A DNA stretch of 64,000 nt, taken from the NCBI GenBank assembly GCA_002049455.2, contig KV918948.1, positions 87,117 to 151,116 on the forward strand. The letters are read 5' to 3'. A model generated the notes under the pieces. That model was not told the origin of the DNA. It ran no database searches and saw only the letters and a program-made list of their open reading frames with translations. The DNA is from Porphyra umbilicalis. Its lineage: Eukaryota; Rhodophyta; Bangiophyceae; Bangiales; Bangiaceae. Position numbers and translations under genes: made by a program. Shown piece after piece: positions 53,065 through 62,194 of the stretch. Each line of letters opens with the position of its first letter. Position 1 is the first letter of the stretch.

Positions 53065-54170
53065 TCAGGATGGAGCATGTGAAGACAGGAGGGCGGCGAT
53101 GCCCGGAGGCACCAACCGGGCGTACCGCCCGCACAAAAAGTAGGCCTCGGCCGTCGCGGGCGCCAACGCGTCGATGTAGTGCGCGTCAGCAACCGCCGGG
53201 TTGTTGCCAGAGTGGCCGAGAAGACGGGCAACGCCCGGGCGGGAGACGCCGCACACACCCAAGGCCGTCGCGCCGCCGCTGCGGCACGAGTAGGAGTAAT
53301 AGAGCACCCCCGGCGGGGGAGAAACATGCAGCGCCGCCAAGGCAGCGTGGAGCCACCCCGTTAAGTCGCCCGCAGTGGGCGCCCGGTTCAGGAAGGGGTC
53401 GGAGAAGAGGAGCCGAGTAGGCGGGGCTCCCGAGCGGCGCAAGCGGCAGAGAAGTCCGCGGAGCAACAGGAGCGGCAGGTCAATGGGCACCGAGGGTGGC
53501 GCCGGCGGAACGTGGACGACGAGGCGGCGCGGGAGCGTCCGCCGTTCACCGCCCTTTAAGCGGCGGATTTGTACAAAGGCGCCGCCCGCCGGCGGCAGCG
53601 AAACGTCTTGCAGCTGGATGCCCAGCAGCTCCGCGGTCCGCCGGGCCAGTATGAACTGCCACACGATGGCCGTGAGCCGCATGGCGACCACTGGGTCGGC
53701 CGTGGCCGCTGCCAGTAGGGCAATGCGCCAGCAGAGCGGCGCCGGAAGCGGTTCCCCAGCGGGAGGAAACGAGGCGGCGGCGTCGGCCAACCGACGGTTG
53801 TAGCCGGCGCGCAAGGTGCGGATGAGCGCCCCCGCGGCGGGTCGGGGAAAGCCGGCGTCCGCGTGCCGGTTGTTGATGGGGGAGAGGTACCCCTGCAGCG
53901 ACGCGGGCGCCAGACGCCGCTCCACCAGGGTAGCGAAGAAGCAGACTATGGCGGCGGGACAGGTCGGCAGCACGGGCCAGTCGTTGGCCGCGCAGAACGC
54001 CGCGAACTCGGCCCAGTGGCGGCCATACTTGTCCGCCGTCGACGCCGCCAAAGCGCCCGTCAACAGCGCGACCCCCGTGTGGGCGCCCGCGGAGGAAGTT
54101 CCGATGGCGGCCACGAGGGAATGTGAGGCAAGGGCGCGCCAGTGGGCGCCGTGGGAGGAGTCCCCCCGCG
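53065..54170 (-). CDS. Tyrosine recombinase of the DIRS-like element
   Basis: Integrating enzyme that replaces a DDE integrase in this class. The N-terminal core-binding part includes ALAASTADKYGRHWAEFAAF and LERRLAPASLQGYLSPINNR-like sequence; the catalytic part shows the first Arg in ILARRTAELLGIQL, a Lys in RRLKGGERR, box YSCRSGGATAL (Tyr where most have His, Arg kept), the LLGHSG histidine and the nucleophile Tyr in DAHYIDAL. It stops with TGA at 53065. No ATG marks its start; it overlaps the end of the RT gene in another frame, so expression by reinitiation or frameshift is likely. The 5' limit given is approximate. Confidence 0.85.
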
Positions 54171-56273
54171 CCACAGGAACAGCGCGACCATTCGCCAGGG
54201 TGGCGGTGTGGGGGAGGACGCCCACGGGCCGCGGGTGTAGGTGACGGCGCCGGTTGGGAGGGTGACGGAGACCTGGGCGCGTAACACGGCCTGCCGCCAC
54301 CACGCCTGGGCAGGCCAGGCGGGGAGAACAAACACCGCGGAGGCCGCCTCGTGATAACACTTGCGGAGGGCGGCGGCCGCCTGCGCAAACGGGGGGGCGC
54401 AGTAGTTGAGCTCGCCGGCCCAAGGCTGCTCGTAGGCGTTCACCGCCTCCGCCCCGGGGCACGCGCGCACCGAGTTGAAGCGGGGCAGCTTGGCGTTCAA
54501 GGTGGTGGCGAAGCGGTCGACCGTAAACGACCCCCACGCGGCCGAGAGGGATGAGAACGCCGCGGGTGTCAGCTGCCAGTCGGTCGCGTCCGGCCCCCGA
54601 GACAGGCGGTCGGCGTGGACATTCTCGACCGAGGCGAGCCACGTCGCCTCGATACCCAGGCCGCGGTGGCGCAACAAGGCGCGGAGGCGACGCACCTCGG
54701 CCATCAGCCGGGGCGACCGGGAGGACAAGGCGTTGATGACTGCCATCGTCACGCGCGAATCCGTGCGCACCCGCACCACGCCGGGCCCCCGCACGGACGG
54801 GAAGGACTCGATCGCGTAGAGCACCGCCAGGAGCTCCTTCCGGTTGATGTGGTGGGCACGTGTGGCCAGGGAGAAGAAGCCCTGCGCGGGTGTCAGCTCG
54901 TCGCGCACGGCGCCCCACCCGGTCGGGGACGCGTCGGTCTCCAGCGACATCGCCGTCGGCTGCTTCCAGAGGGTGCGGCCGATGCCCACGGCGGCGGCCA
55001 AGTCCGCCCACCACACCAAGTCCGCGAGGGCGCGCGAGGGCAGGCGGGAGCGACCGCGGTCGGCCGCCATGGCGGTGAACAAGGCGCGGAGGCGAAAGCG
55101 GGCGAGGGGAATCGCCAGCGCGGCCGGTGCCGCCCGGCCGCAAAACCGCTGGAGAGCCCGGGTACGCACCCAGCGGCGGTCCGCGGCTGCCGCGCGCAGG
55201 AGAGAGTGAGCAGCGCCGACGAGCTTGCGCCGGCGCTCGGGGGGGAGAATGAGCAGTTGGCGCACCGTGTCCACGACGAACCCCAGGATCTCCAGGCGGG
55301 TGGTGCCCGTCGCCGTGCCTTTCCTGTGGTGAACATGCAAGCCGAGGCGGCGGAAGAGAGCGACCGCGTCCGCGCGCGCCGCAGTGGCGTCGGCCGCCGT
55401 CACCGGGGCGGCTTGCGACACGGAAATCCCAAAGTCGTCCATGTACGGCAGGACGACGTAACCCCGCGACCGCAGGCATGCGACCACCGGGCGCAGCAGC
55501 TTGGTCAGCGCCCACGGCGCCAGCTTCAGCCCAAACGGGAGCGTCAAGGGGAAGTACAGCACCCCCGCCACGCGAAACGCAAGCCGCGCGCACTCCCGGG
55601 GAGCCAGCCGGATGTGGTGAAAGGCGTCGCTTACGTCCCAGCTGGCCATGTGGTCGCCAGCCTTGAGAGCCGCGGCAAACGCCGGGAGTGTCTCGTAGCG
55701 GCAGCGCCGGTCGTACAACCACGCGTTTTGGGGCGACAAGTCGACGACGAGCCGCGGCCGGCGCGCGACATCCGTGACGAAGGTCGCACAGGACCACTGC
55801 GCCGACGCGGCCTCGGCGGGAGTCGCCCGCCGACAGAAGCCGTTGGCCACCCAGCGCCCGACCTCGGCGGTGGCCCAGGCCTCCTACTCGGAAGACTGAG
55901 GGATCGGCGGGGCGCGGAAAGGCGGCGGGGGGCGGCGCCAAGGGAGCAGGAGCCCCTCGGTCAGGACGCGGAGCACCCAACGACTGGCCCCCAGGGCCCG
56001 CCACTCCCGCCACGCCCGACGTGCCGTCTCGTGCGGAGGAAGGCCGACCAGCGGGGGTTTGGGCTGCAGCGCCTGCCGACGCTGCTTGCGATTGGGTCGA
56101 GGACCCTTGCCGACGGACCGGGCAGGGGACGACGGAGGGGCAGGAGCAGGAGGGCGCAACGGAGAACGCAGAGCGGGACGCAGGCAGGGCTGCAGAGGGC
56201 TCCAAGCCGGGGTCGCAAACCGCGGTACCGCGGAGGAGGGGGGGCTGGACGCGAAGCGGACCGACCGCCGCAC
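54060..56273 (-). CDS. Reverse transcriptase/RNase H of the DIRS-like element, one TAG
   Basis: Frame differs from both neighbours. Upstream part (ARRAWREWRALGASRWVLRV) leads into the RT after an in-frame TAG at 55884-55886 (SSE-stop-EAWATAEVGRWVANGF); DIRS-type RTs normally read straight through here. The RT has RLVVDLSPQN and the catalytic YMDDFGIS near 55435; RNase H begins SLETDASPTGWGAV. A DIRS-typical C-terminal domain follows (FTVDRFATTLNAKLPRFNSV to PAWPAQAWWRQAV). Matches the RT_DIRS1 and RNase_HI_RT_DIRS1 groups. Ends with a stop at 54060-54062, inside the recombinase gene. With the TAG, this copy is non-autonomous unless the stop is suppressed. Confidence 0.85.
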
Positions 56274-56341
56274 CTGTGCGGGAGACGCCGGCGGGCCAGG
56301 TGGGCCACCCGCCGGACGGGGAGCGGCGACTAAGCAGAGTC

Positions 56342-58068
56342 TTAGGCGTCGCGCCGGCCGCCGCCACCGCGTCCGCCGCCCCGTCCACGACCGCCGCCGC
56401 CGCCACCGCGGCCGCCGCGTTCGCCGCGACCGGGGGAATCACCGCGGCCACCCCGGGCACCGCGTGCCGCATCGTCGCGCCGCTGCCGCTTAGAGCGGCC
56501 GTCGCGGTCGCGGTCGCCACCGTCGCGCTGCCACGTGCGGTTGCGGTGACCGCCCCCGCCACGGGGCCGCCACGGCGGGAGCGCGCGGTCGGGCCGCGAC
56601 TGGCGGTCACGGCCAGAGGCGGCGGCCCGACCAAGGTCGCGGGCGGCAGAAGAGAGCCGCGTGGCAGCGGCGGTCTCGAAAAAGCCGCGAGTGGCGGGGT
56701 TGGAGTAGCCGGGGCCGGGGGCGGCGAGGATGGCGTCCTCCATGGTGTGAGCGTACTCCGGCCGCACCCGCTGCTCCTCCAACGCTTGGTAGCGGGTGGC
56801 CAGGATGGCGTAGATCTGGTGGATGTGGGTGCGGGCGACCGCGAGCGCTTCGACGGCCGCGCCGTGGGAGATGCCGTCGGCAAAGGCGTGGTCCTCGACG
56901 TCGGCGACGCGGTTGTTGGCGTTGGCCAGCCAGGCGCAGGCCTGGTGCAGCACCTTGCCCTCGTGGAAGGCGCGGGACGAGTCAGGGACCGGCGGTGGAA
57001 CTCCGCGCCGAGGGCAAAGGGCTGAGGGAAGACGCCTGCGTCGCGCAGGTTGCGCGGGAGTTCAAACCCCTCGAGGCGGGGGCGGCCGTCGAGGACCCGG
57101 GCAACATGGGCGGTAGAGAAGGCGCTCTCCAGCCGCCCGGCGCCGCCAGGGATGGGGATGTCGATGACCGGGGCACCACGGGCCGGAGCGCCCGAAAACC
57201 CAACGGCGCGGCGGTCGGCGCCGCCGCCGGCGACGCCACCGCCGCCGGCGACGTCACCGCCGCCGGCGCCGCCGCGACCGCCCGAGCCGCTGCCAGGGAG
57301 CGGCGGCGGGCCCGCCGAGCTTGCCCCATTCGAGGGACAGCTGCCCGACCCGGGCGAAGCCGATGGGGGGGGCAGACGGCCGGTCGCCGACCGTGTCAGA
57401 GGTGAGCCCGAGCGGCCGCGGGCGGCCGCCGCCGCGAGTAGGGAGGACCGCAAGCCCGACGTAGAGTGGTAGTCGGGGAGGAGGGACAGCTGGGAGTCCC
57501 GAGGCTCCACCGGCGCGCGACGCGACAGCCGGTAGGACGGGTCTGACGAGTCGGCCGGGGCCGCGGAGCCAGACGACGGGAGGGACCCGAGAGGGGCGGC
57601 GGGGGGCAGGGCAAAGGACGCCAGCGGGGGCAAGCCCTCACCGTCGGGAGGGGGCGGAGGAACGCCCGCGGCCGCGTGTGCGGCCACGAGAGCCGCGCGG
57701 CGCAGCGAGGCCAAGAAATCAGGGGAGGGGTCGCCAACCAAAGCCCCTGAAGCGGGGGGCGCCAGCGCGGCGGCCGGCGGGCCCGTGCCGCCCGGCGCCG
57801 CGGCCGCTGCGGCCGCGCCGGCGCCGGCCGGCGGAGGGGCACCAAGGGCGCCCGCCGCAGGAGAGGAGCCCGAAGGGGGCACAAGGTCCTCAGCAGCCGC
57901 CGACCCGGAGGCCGCGGCTGCGCCCGCCGGAGCGGGCGGCACGAGACCCGGAGGGTCCCCGCGCTGCCGTCGCGAACTGCGGCGATCGTCAGCGCCCGCG
58001 GCACTCCCCCCGGCTCCAGAGCCTGCGGGGTGGCCAGCGGGCGCCACAGACGCGCCGCGCGACGGCAT
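56342..58068 (-). CDS. Gag-like ORF1 of the DIRS-like element, one frameshift
   Basis: Starts at ATG 58068 (MPSRGASVAPAGHPAGSGAG). The first 330 residues are Pro/Ala/Gly/Ser-rich, then ordered (HVARVLDGRPRLEGFELPRN, FPQPFALGAEF). Near 56990 the sensible frame moves back one base to SSRAFHEGKVLHQACAWLAN, RTHIHQIYAILATRYQAL and an RGG-like basic tail ending at 56342. The original frame stays open for 1667 codons across the whole element only because stops are rare in this GC-rich DNA; its middle part overlaps RT out of frame and is not a protein I believe in. Probably the nucleocapsid protein. Confidence 0.6.
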
Positions 58069-58285
58069 AGGGCCCCCCCTTCGCAGGGGGGGAAGCGGTA
58101 TGCAAGCAGTGACCTCAGATGCGATCGTGCAGGGCTCCGAATCGCGTCAGAAATAATTAACAGACCAATCACACAACGGAAACGATCCAGCGAACAAGGA
58201 CGTGCGGGGAACCGCACGAGTTGCCCCTACGTGCAAGTTCCGCCACCCAGAGCCTCCCAAAGGAGACAACGGACAGGAACAAGGC

Positions 58286-58487
58286 GGAACAGGCACGAGG
58301 AAGACAAACGTGCCGGGCACGACGCCCGGCGTTGGCGCGCCCGCGCGCCACAGAAGACGCCGCCGCCGGCCCGCCCGCGCCGCCGCGCGCGCGGCCGGCG
58401 CCCGTCGTCGGCCCGGGCCCCGGGCCCGGGCCCCAGTCCGCCCGGCTGCGGCTACGCTCTACAACTCCCTGCACTGCGTGTAGGATA
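58286..58487 (-). repeat. DIRS repeat A1
   Basis: 202 bp identical to A2; 5' terminus of the element. Host sequence resumes at 58488. Confidence 0.95.
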
Positions 58488-58700
58488 GAGCTGGAATGAA
58501 TCAATCAATGCGTGTGCATGCTTGCTTTGCTGTGTTGGGGTGGTGTTGGGGAGCGGCGGGCGTGGATGGAAAGCGTCGATAAGAACTGAGGACATGGCAT
58601 TGTCGACGAGGCGCCGAGCAATCGCGCTCGGCCACCAAGTCAAACGCGCGCCCCGCCAGTGGCGTGGCGGCGGCGTCGGCCGCCGGGGGTGTGGCGGCCG

Positions 58701-58738
58701 CCCCCGCCCCCGCCCCCGCCCCCGCCCCCGCCCCCGCG
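58701..58738. repeat. (CCCCCG)n hexanucleotide repeat
   Basis: About six tandem CCCCCG units; the complementary strand is a G-quadruplex-prone GGGGGC repeat. Confidence 0.8.
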
Positions 58739-60200
58739 TCGGCCGACCGCCCGCCCACCCGGCCGGACAGCCACCCCCCCAGCCCCGCGCCCCCCCCCAC
58801 CCCCCCCAACCGACGCGCGTGCACCCGCACCGACCGAGCGGCAGGCGCGCGGCGCGCACCCCCCCCCCCCCACAGCCCCACGGCGCTGCCCGCACGCGGG
58901 CGCCCGCGCCGCGGCGGTCCGCCCCTCGGGGGCGGCGCACGCCCCCGCGCCCCCCCACGCGGGAGCGCACGCCCCCCCCCCCGGCCGACCGGGCACGCGC
59001 CGCACGGCGGCACTGGCGGCACGCCGTCGGGCGCGTCGCGCCCGCGCGTGCGGCGGCGGCGCACCACCCCCAAAGCGCGGGGGGGGGGCGCCCCCACGGC
59101 CACCCCGCCGCCGCCGCCGCCGCCGCCGCCGCGACCGCGGCCGGCCGGCCGACGCGGCAGCGGCAGCGCCGCAGGCGCGCCCGCGCCCGCCGGGCGCGGC
59201 AGTGCCCGCCGCGCCCGCCGCGCCGCCGCGCCGCACGGCACGGGCCGACGGGCGGCGCCGACGGGCGCCGCCCGCGCGTCGCCCACGCCCGCGTGGCCCC
59301 CCGACCGCGGCGGGTGCGGCTCGACGCGCACGCCGGCGGCGGCGCGCGGGCGGGGGGGTGCGGGGTCAACAACCCCCACCCCCCCCCCGCCCCCCCCCCA
59401 TCCCCCCCCCCCCCCCCCCCCCGCGTGTCGCCTTTTTGGAATGTGGACACTCTTCCCCCCTGGCCACCCCCCCGCCACCACGGGCGGCCGCGGCAGCGGC
59501 AGCGGCAGCGGCAGCGCCGGCGGTGGCGGCGGTGGTGGGGGCGGCAGCGACGCGGCGGCACCGCTGCCGCGGCGCGCGCGGCGCGCACGGGCGGCACCCC
59601 GCCGCCGCGGCCGTGGCGGCAGGCGCCACGCGGCGGCGGCCGCCGCCCACGGCGGCCCGTGGGCGGCGGCGGCGGCGGCGCGCGGCGGCGGCGGCGGCGG
59701 GCGGGCGCGTCGTCGACGACGGCGGGCGTTGCGGTCCGCGGGCGGGCGGCGGTGGCGGGCGGCGGTCGCGGCGGCGGCGGCGGCGGTGGCGGGCGGGTGG
59801 GTGGGCGGCGGTGGCGCCCGCGGGGGGTCGGGCGGGGGGGGGGGGTGGGGCGGGCCGGCCGCCCGGCCGCCACGCTCTCCGCCAGAGAAGGCGGGGTGGG
59901 GGAGGGAGCGGCGGGCGGAACCGCAGCGGCCTTGTTGGCGGGGCGACGACGGGGGAGGGGGGGGCTGGTGGCGCGTCGGCGGCGCCGCGGCGCGGGGCCG
60001 TCACCCACGCACCACGGTCACCAGGGGGAAGGGGCGGTTTGGCGGGCGGACCTCCATCGCGGCGGCGCCCCGGCAGCGGCGGCGTGGACGGCACGCCGAC
60101 GCACCACGCGCCGGCGAGGCGGGGCGCGCCGCCCGCCGTGCGCTTGGCGCGGGCCACCGTGGCGCGCCGCCGGTCGGCACGGGCGGTCGGCGGCGCACGG

Positions 60201-60202
60201 GC

Positions 60203-60248
<46 letters not shown>

Positions 60249-60255
60249 TGCCGCG
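60201..60255. repeat. (GCC)n trinucleotide run
   Basis: About 15 tandem GCC units inside the GC-rich stretch. Confidence 0.75.
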
Positions 60256-60767
60256 ACCGCCGCCGGGGCGCGCCGCGCGCCGTCGTCGTGCCCCCCCCCC
60301 GCGGTGACGCGCGCGCCCCAGGGGTGGGGACCGTCCCGCCCACACAGCCCATGCCGTAAGGCCACACCGTACAGTACAGGATGGACTGGACGGGAGTCGG
60401 GCGCCCCCCCGCCGCCCCGGCGCGGCGGCGCGGCGGTCGTGGCACCCCGCGGCGGTGGAAAAGGAGGTAAAGGCGGTTGGAAAGAGGTAGAGGCGGTGGC
60501 GACAGCGCCACGGCCGAGGCGGCGTGCGCGTGGGCGGGGGGGGGGCCCCTCTGGCTAGCCGGGCGGCGCTGCCGGCGTGCCGCCCCGGTCAACGGGGGGG
60601 GACACGGCGGCGGTGGCGAGAGCGCGGGTCTGCTGTCGCCGCGCGCGGCCGCCGCGGCCGCCGGATTGGTGGGAGGTGGCGGGAGGCGCCGCACCGAGCT
60701 CGCGTCACCCCCAACCGTCAGGGAAGGGGGTGTCGCGCGACGCTCGCAGGGGGTGATCCCCCACCCC

Positions 60768-61449
60768 GCGCTGTGCTCCTTCAACGGGGTGGGACCGAAC
60801 CACAAACCCAGTTCGTCCTGTGGAAAGGCGTTATGGGGTGTTCCCACATTGCGAGGTTGTGGTCCACATTGTGAGTTGATACCACAAAAGTCTTTTGAAA
60901 TGCCTGCGGGCAGAGCCAAGGCAGAGTATCTCCGAAACGGGAACTCCCTGACAGTTGTGAACAGGCCAATGGAAGAGCAGATGTGCGTGACTAGCAGACC
61001 AATGAAAGCTCTCCTCGAGGTTGAATGGTACAATCCTCCATGCTGGAGACATCCTCCTTGAAATCGGGGGGCGGCACGGGGGGGGGGGGGTACCCAGATG
61101 ATACTGCTTACTTGGGGAGATTTTCCCGAGGCCCTGGCCGTGTACGCTGCAAATGGTTACAGCTTTCGCGTCTCTCGCCGGACCCGCAATGCGGCTACGG
61201 CGCAACGCTGTGTGAAGCGCACTTGAAGCGCTCGATGGCATCTAGACACACCGTATCCATACTCGTGGTGAGATGGCGGTTACAACGGTGTAAAGGACTT
61301 TCGCCAACGGCCGCCCGAAACCGCTGCACAAAATACTGCGGGGAAAACCATCATCTGATGGCTCATCAAGTGGGTTCGGCAAAACAGTGCAGTGTCCACA
61401 ACACCCAAACCAGCCATTGTGGTCGTACCCCATTGCAGGAGCACAGCGC
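60768..61449. mobile_element. 682-bp inverted-repeat element, non-autonomous
   Basis: Ends GCGCTGTGCTCCTTCAACGG (from 60768) and the inverse of 61421-61449 (GCGCTGTGCTCCTGCAATGG) agree over 25 of 29 bases. Interior is AT-richer than both flanks and has no intact enzyme. No clear target duplication. Confidence 0.55.
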
Positions 61450-62194
61450 CGCGCGCCGCGGGTGCCGCCCTGACGCCGCGCCGTGCCGCCCTGACGCCGC
61501 GTCAGGCGTCAGGCGGCCGGATCAAGGCGGTGGCAGGCCGGGGAGCGACCGCCCTGGCAGCCCCGCCGATTGATTGGGCCCCCGCGGCGCCGGCGAGCGC
61601 CGATTGGCGGTGCGGGTCGCACCTTGGGGTCGGCGTGGCCGCGGCACGGCCGCGGGGTCAGCCGCGGGGCCGCCCCGCGAGACCGTGGGGGGGGGGCCCG
61701 CCCGCTAATGCGCGCGGGCGGCCACAAGCCGGGTGACGGGCGTGGGCGAGGGCGGGGCGGGGGGGCGCCCGCACCCCGCGCCTCTTTGACCGCGCCCGCC
61801 ACGGGGCCCCGCCGCCGCGCCCGCAGAGCGGCCGACCGCGCCGCGCTCCCGCCGCCCGCCGCTGGACGTCGCTGGGCGTCGCCGCCGGCCTCCCGCCTCG
61901 CGTCGGCAGCGGCAACGTGTGGGCACCGGCCGGTGCCCTTTGGTCGGCGCCCGCCCGGGCGCGGTGCCGCGCGCGGCGAGCCCCTCGGTCGTGCCGGCAG
62001 CGGACGCACGCCCGTCCGCCTCTTCCCGTCGGGCGCCCGTCGCGCTTGACTCTGTCCGTCCTTTGGGGGGGTTCCCCCCTTGCTGTTTTCTTTCGCCGCC
62101 TCTGTCTCGACCTCCCGTGCGCCGCCGCCCCCCCCGCCCGACACGCCCCGCCGCCTCCCGCTCGCCGACGAAGAGACGATGCCCCCCCCCCCCC
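61450..62194 (+). other. Upstream region of the urea carboxylase gene
   Basis: GC-rich, contains TGACGCCGCG tandem words near 61470-61510. The urea carboxylase frame is open from 61919 but starts there with GTG. An ATG at 62179 is followed by a C-run and lies out of frame. No other gene seen. Confidence 0.4.

Larger units (their letters stand above)
52594..58487 (-). mobile_element. DIRS-like tyrosine-recombinase retrotransposon with split direct repeats
   Basis: 5.9-kb element on the minus strand carrying gag-like, RT/RNase H and tyrosine recombinase genes, and no integrase or protease. Ends: 202-bp identical direct repeats A1 (58286-58487) and A2 (52832-53033), and 31-bp repeats B1 (53034-53064) and B2 (52594-52624). 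B1 starts right after the recombinase stop and touches A2 exactly, giving the A1-genes-B1-A2-B2 order known from PAT- and Ngaro-type elements; here 207 bp separate A2 from B2. The A repeat contains a GC palindrome around GGCCCGGGCCCCGGGCCC. Inserted into the last codons of the ankyrin gene. Confidence 0.88.
58500..60767 (+). other. Very GC-rich stretch, gene content unclear
   Basis: 58488-58499 is the displaced end of the ankyrin frame and the next bases its 3' UTR. 58630-60340 is open in nearly all frames, with runs of C and (GCC)n. A minus-strand gene is possible (MGCVGGTVPTPGARAS at 60352 as an N-terminus with a myristoylation-type MGC start, ARRLVDNAMSSVLIDAF near 58600 as an end), but I recognise no domain and do not call it. 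Confidence 0.35.

Noticed and set aside
53065-58068. One 1667-residue fusion protein on the minus strand
   Set aside because: Only its ends carry recognisable protein; the middle is out of frame with a clear RT/RNase H. The frame is open because of base composition.
58522-60558. Several 500-680 codon ORFs in three or more frames
   Set aside because: Mutually overlapping, Arg/Pro/Gly/Ala only, no motif; typical of stop-poor GC-rich DNA.
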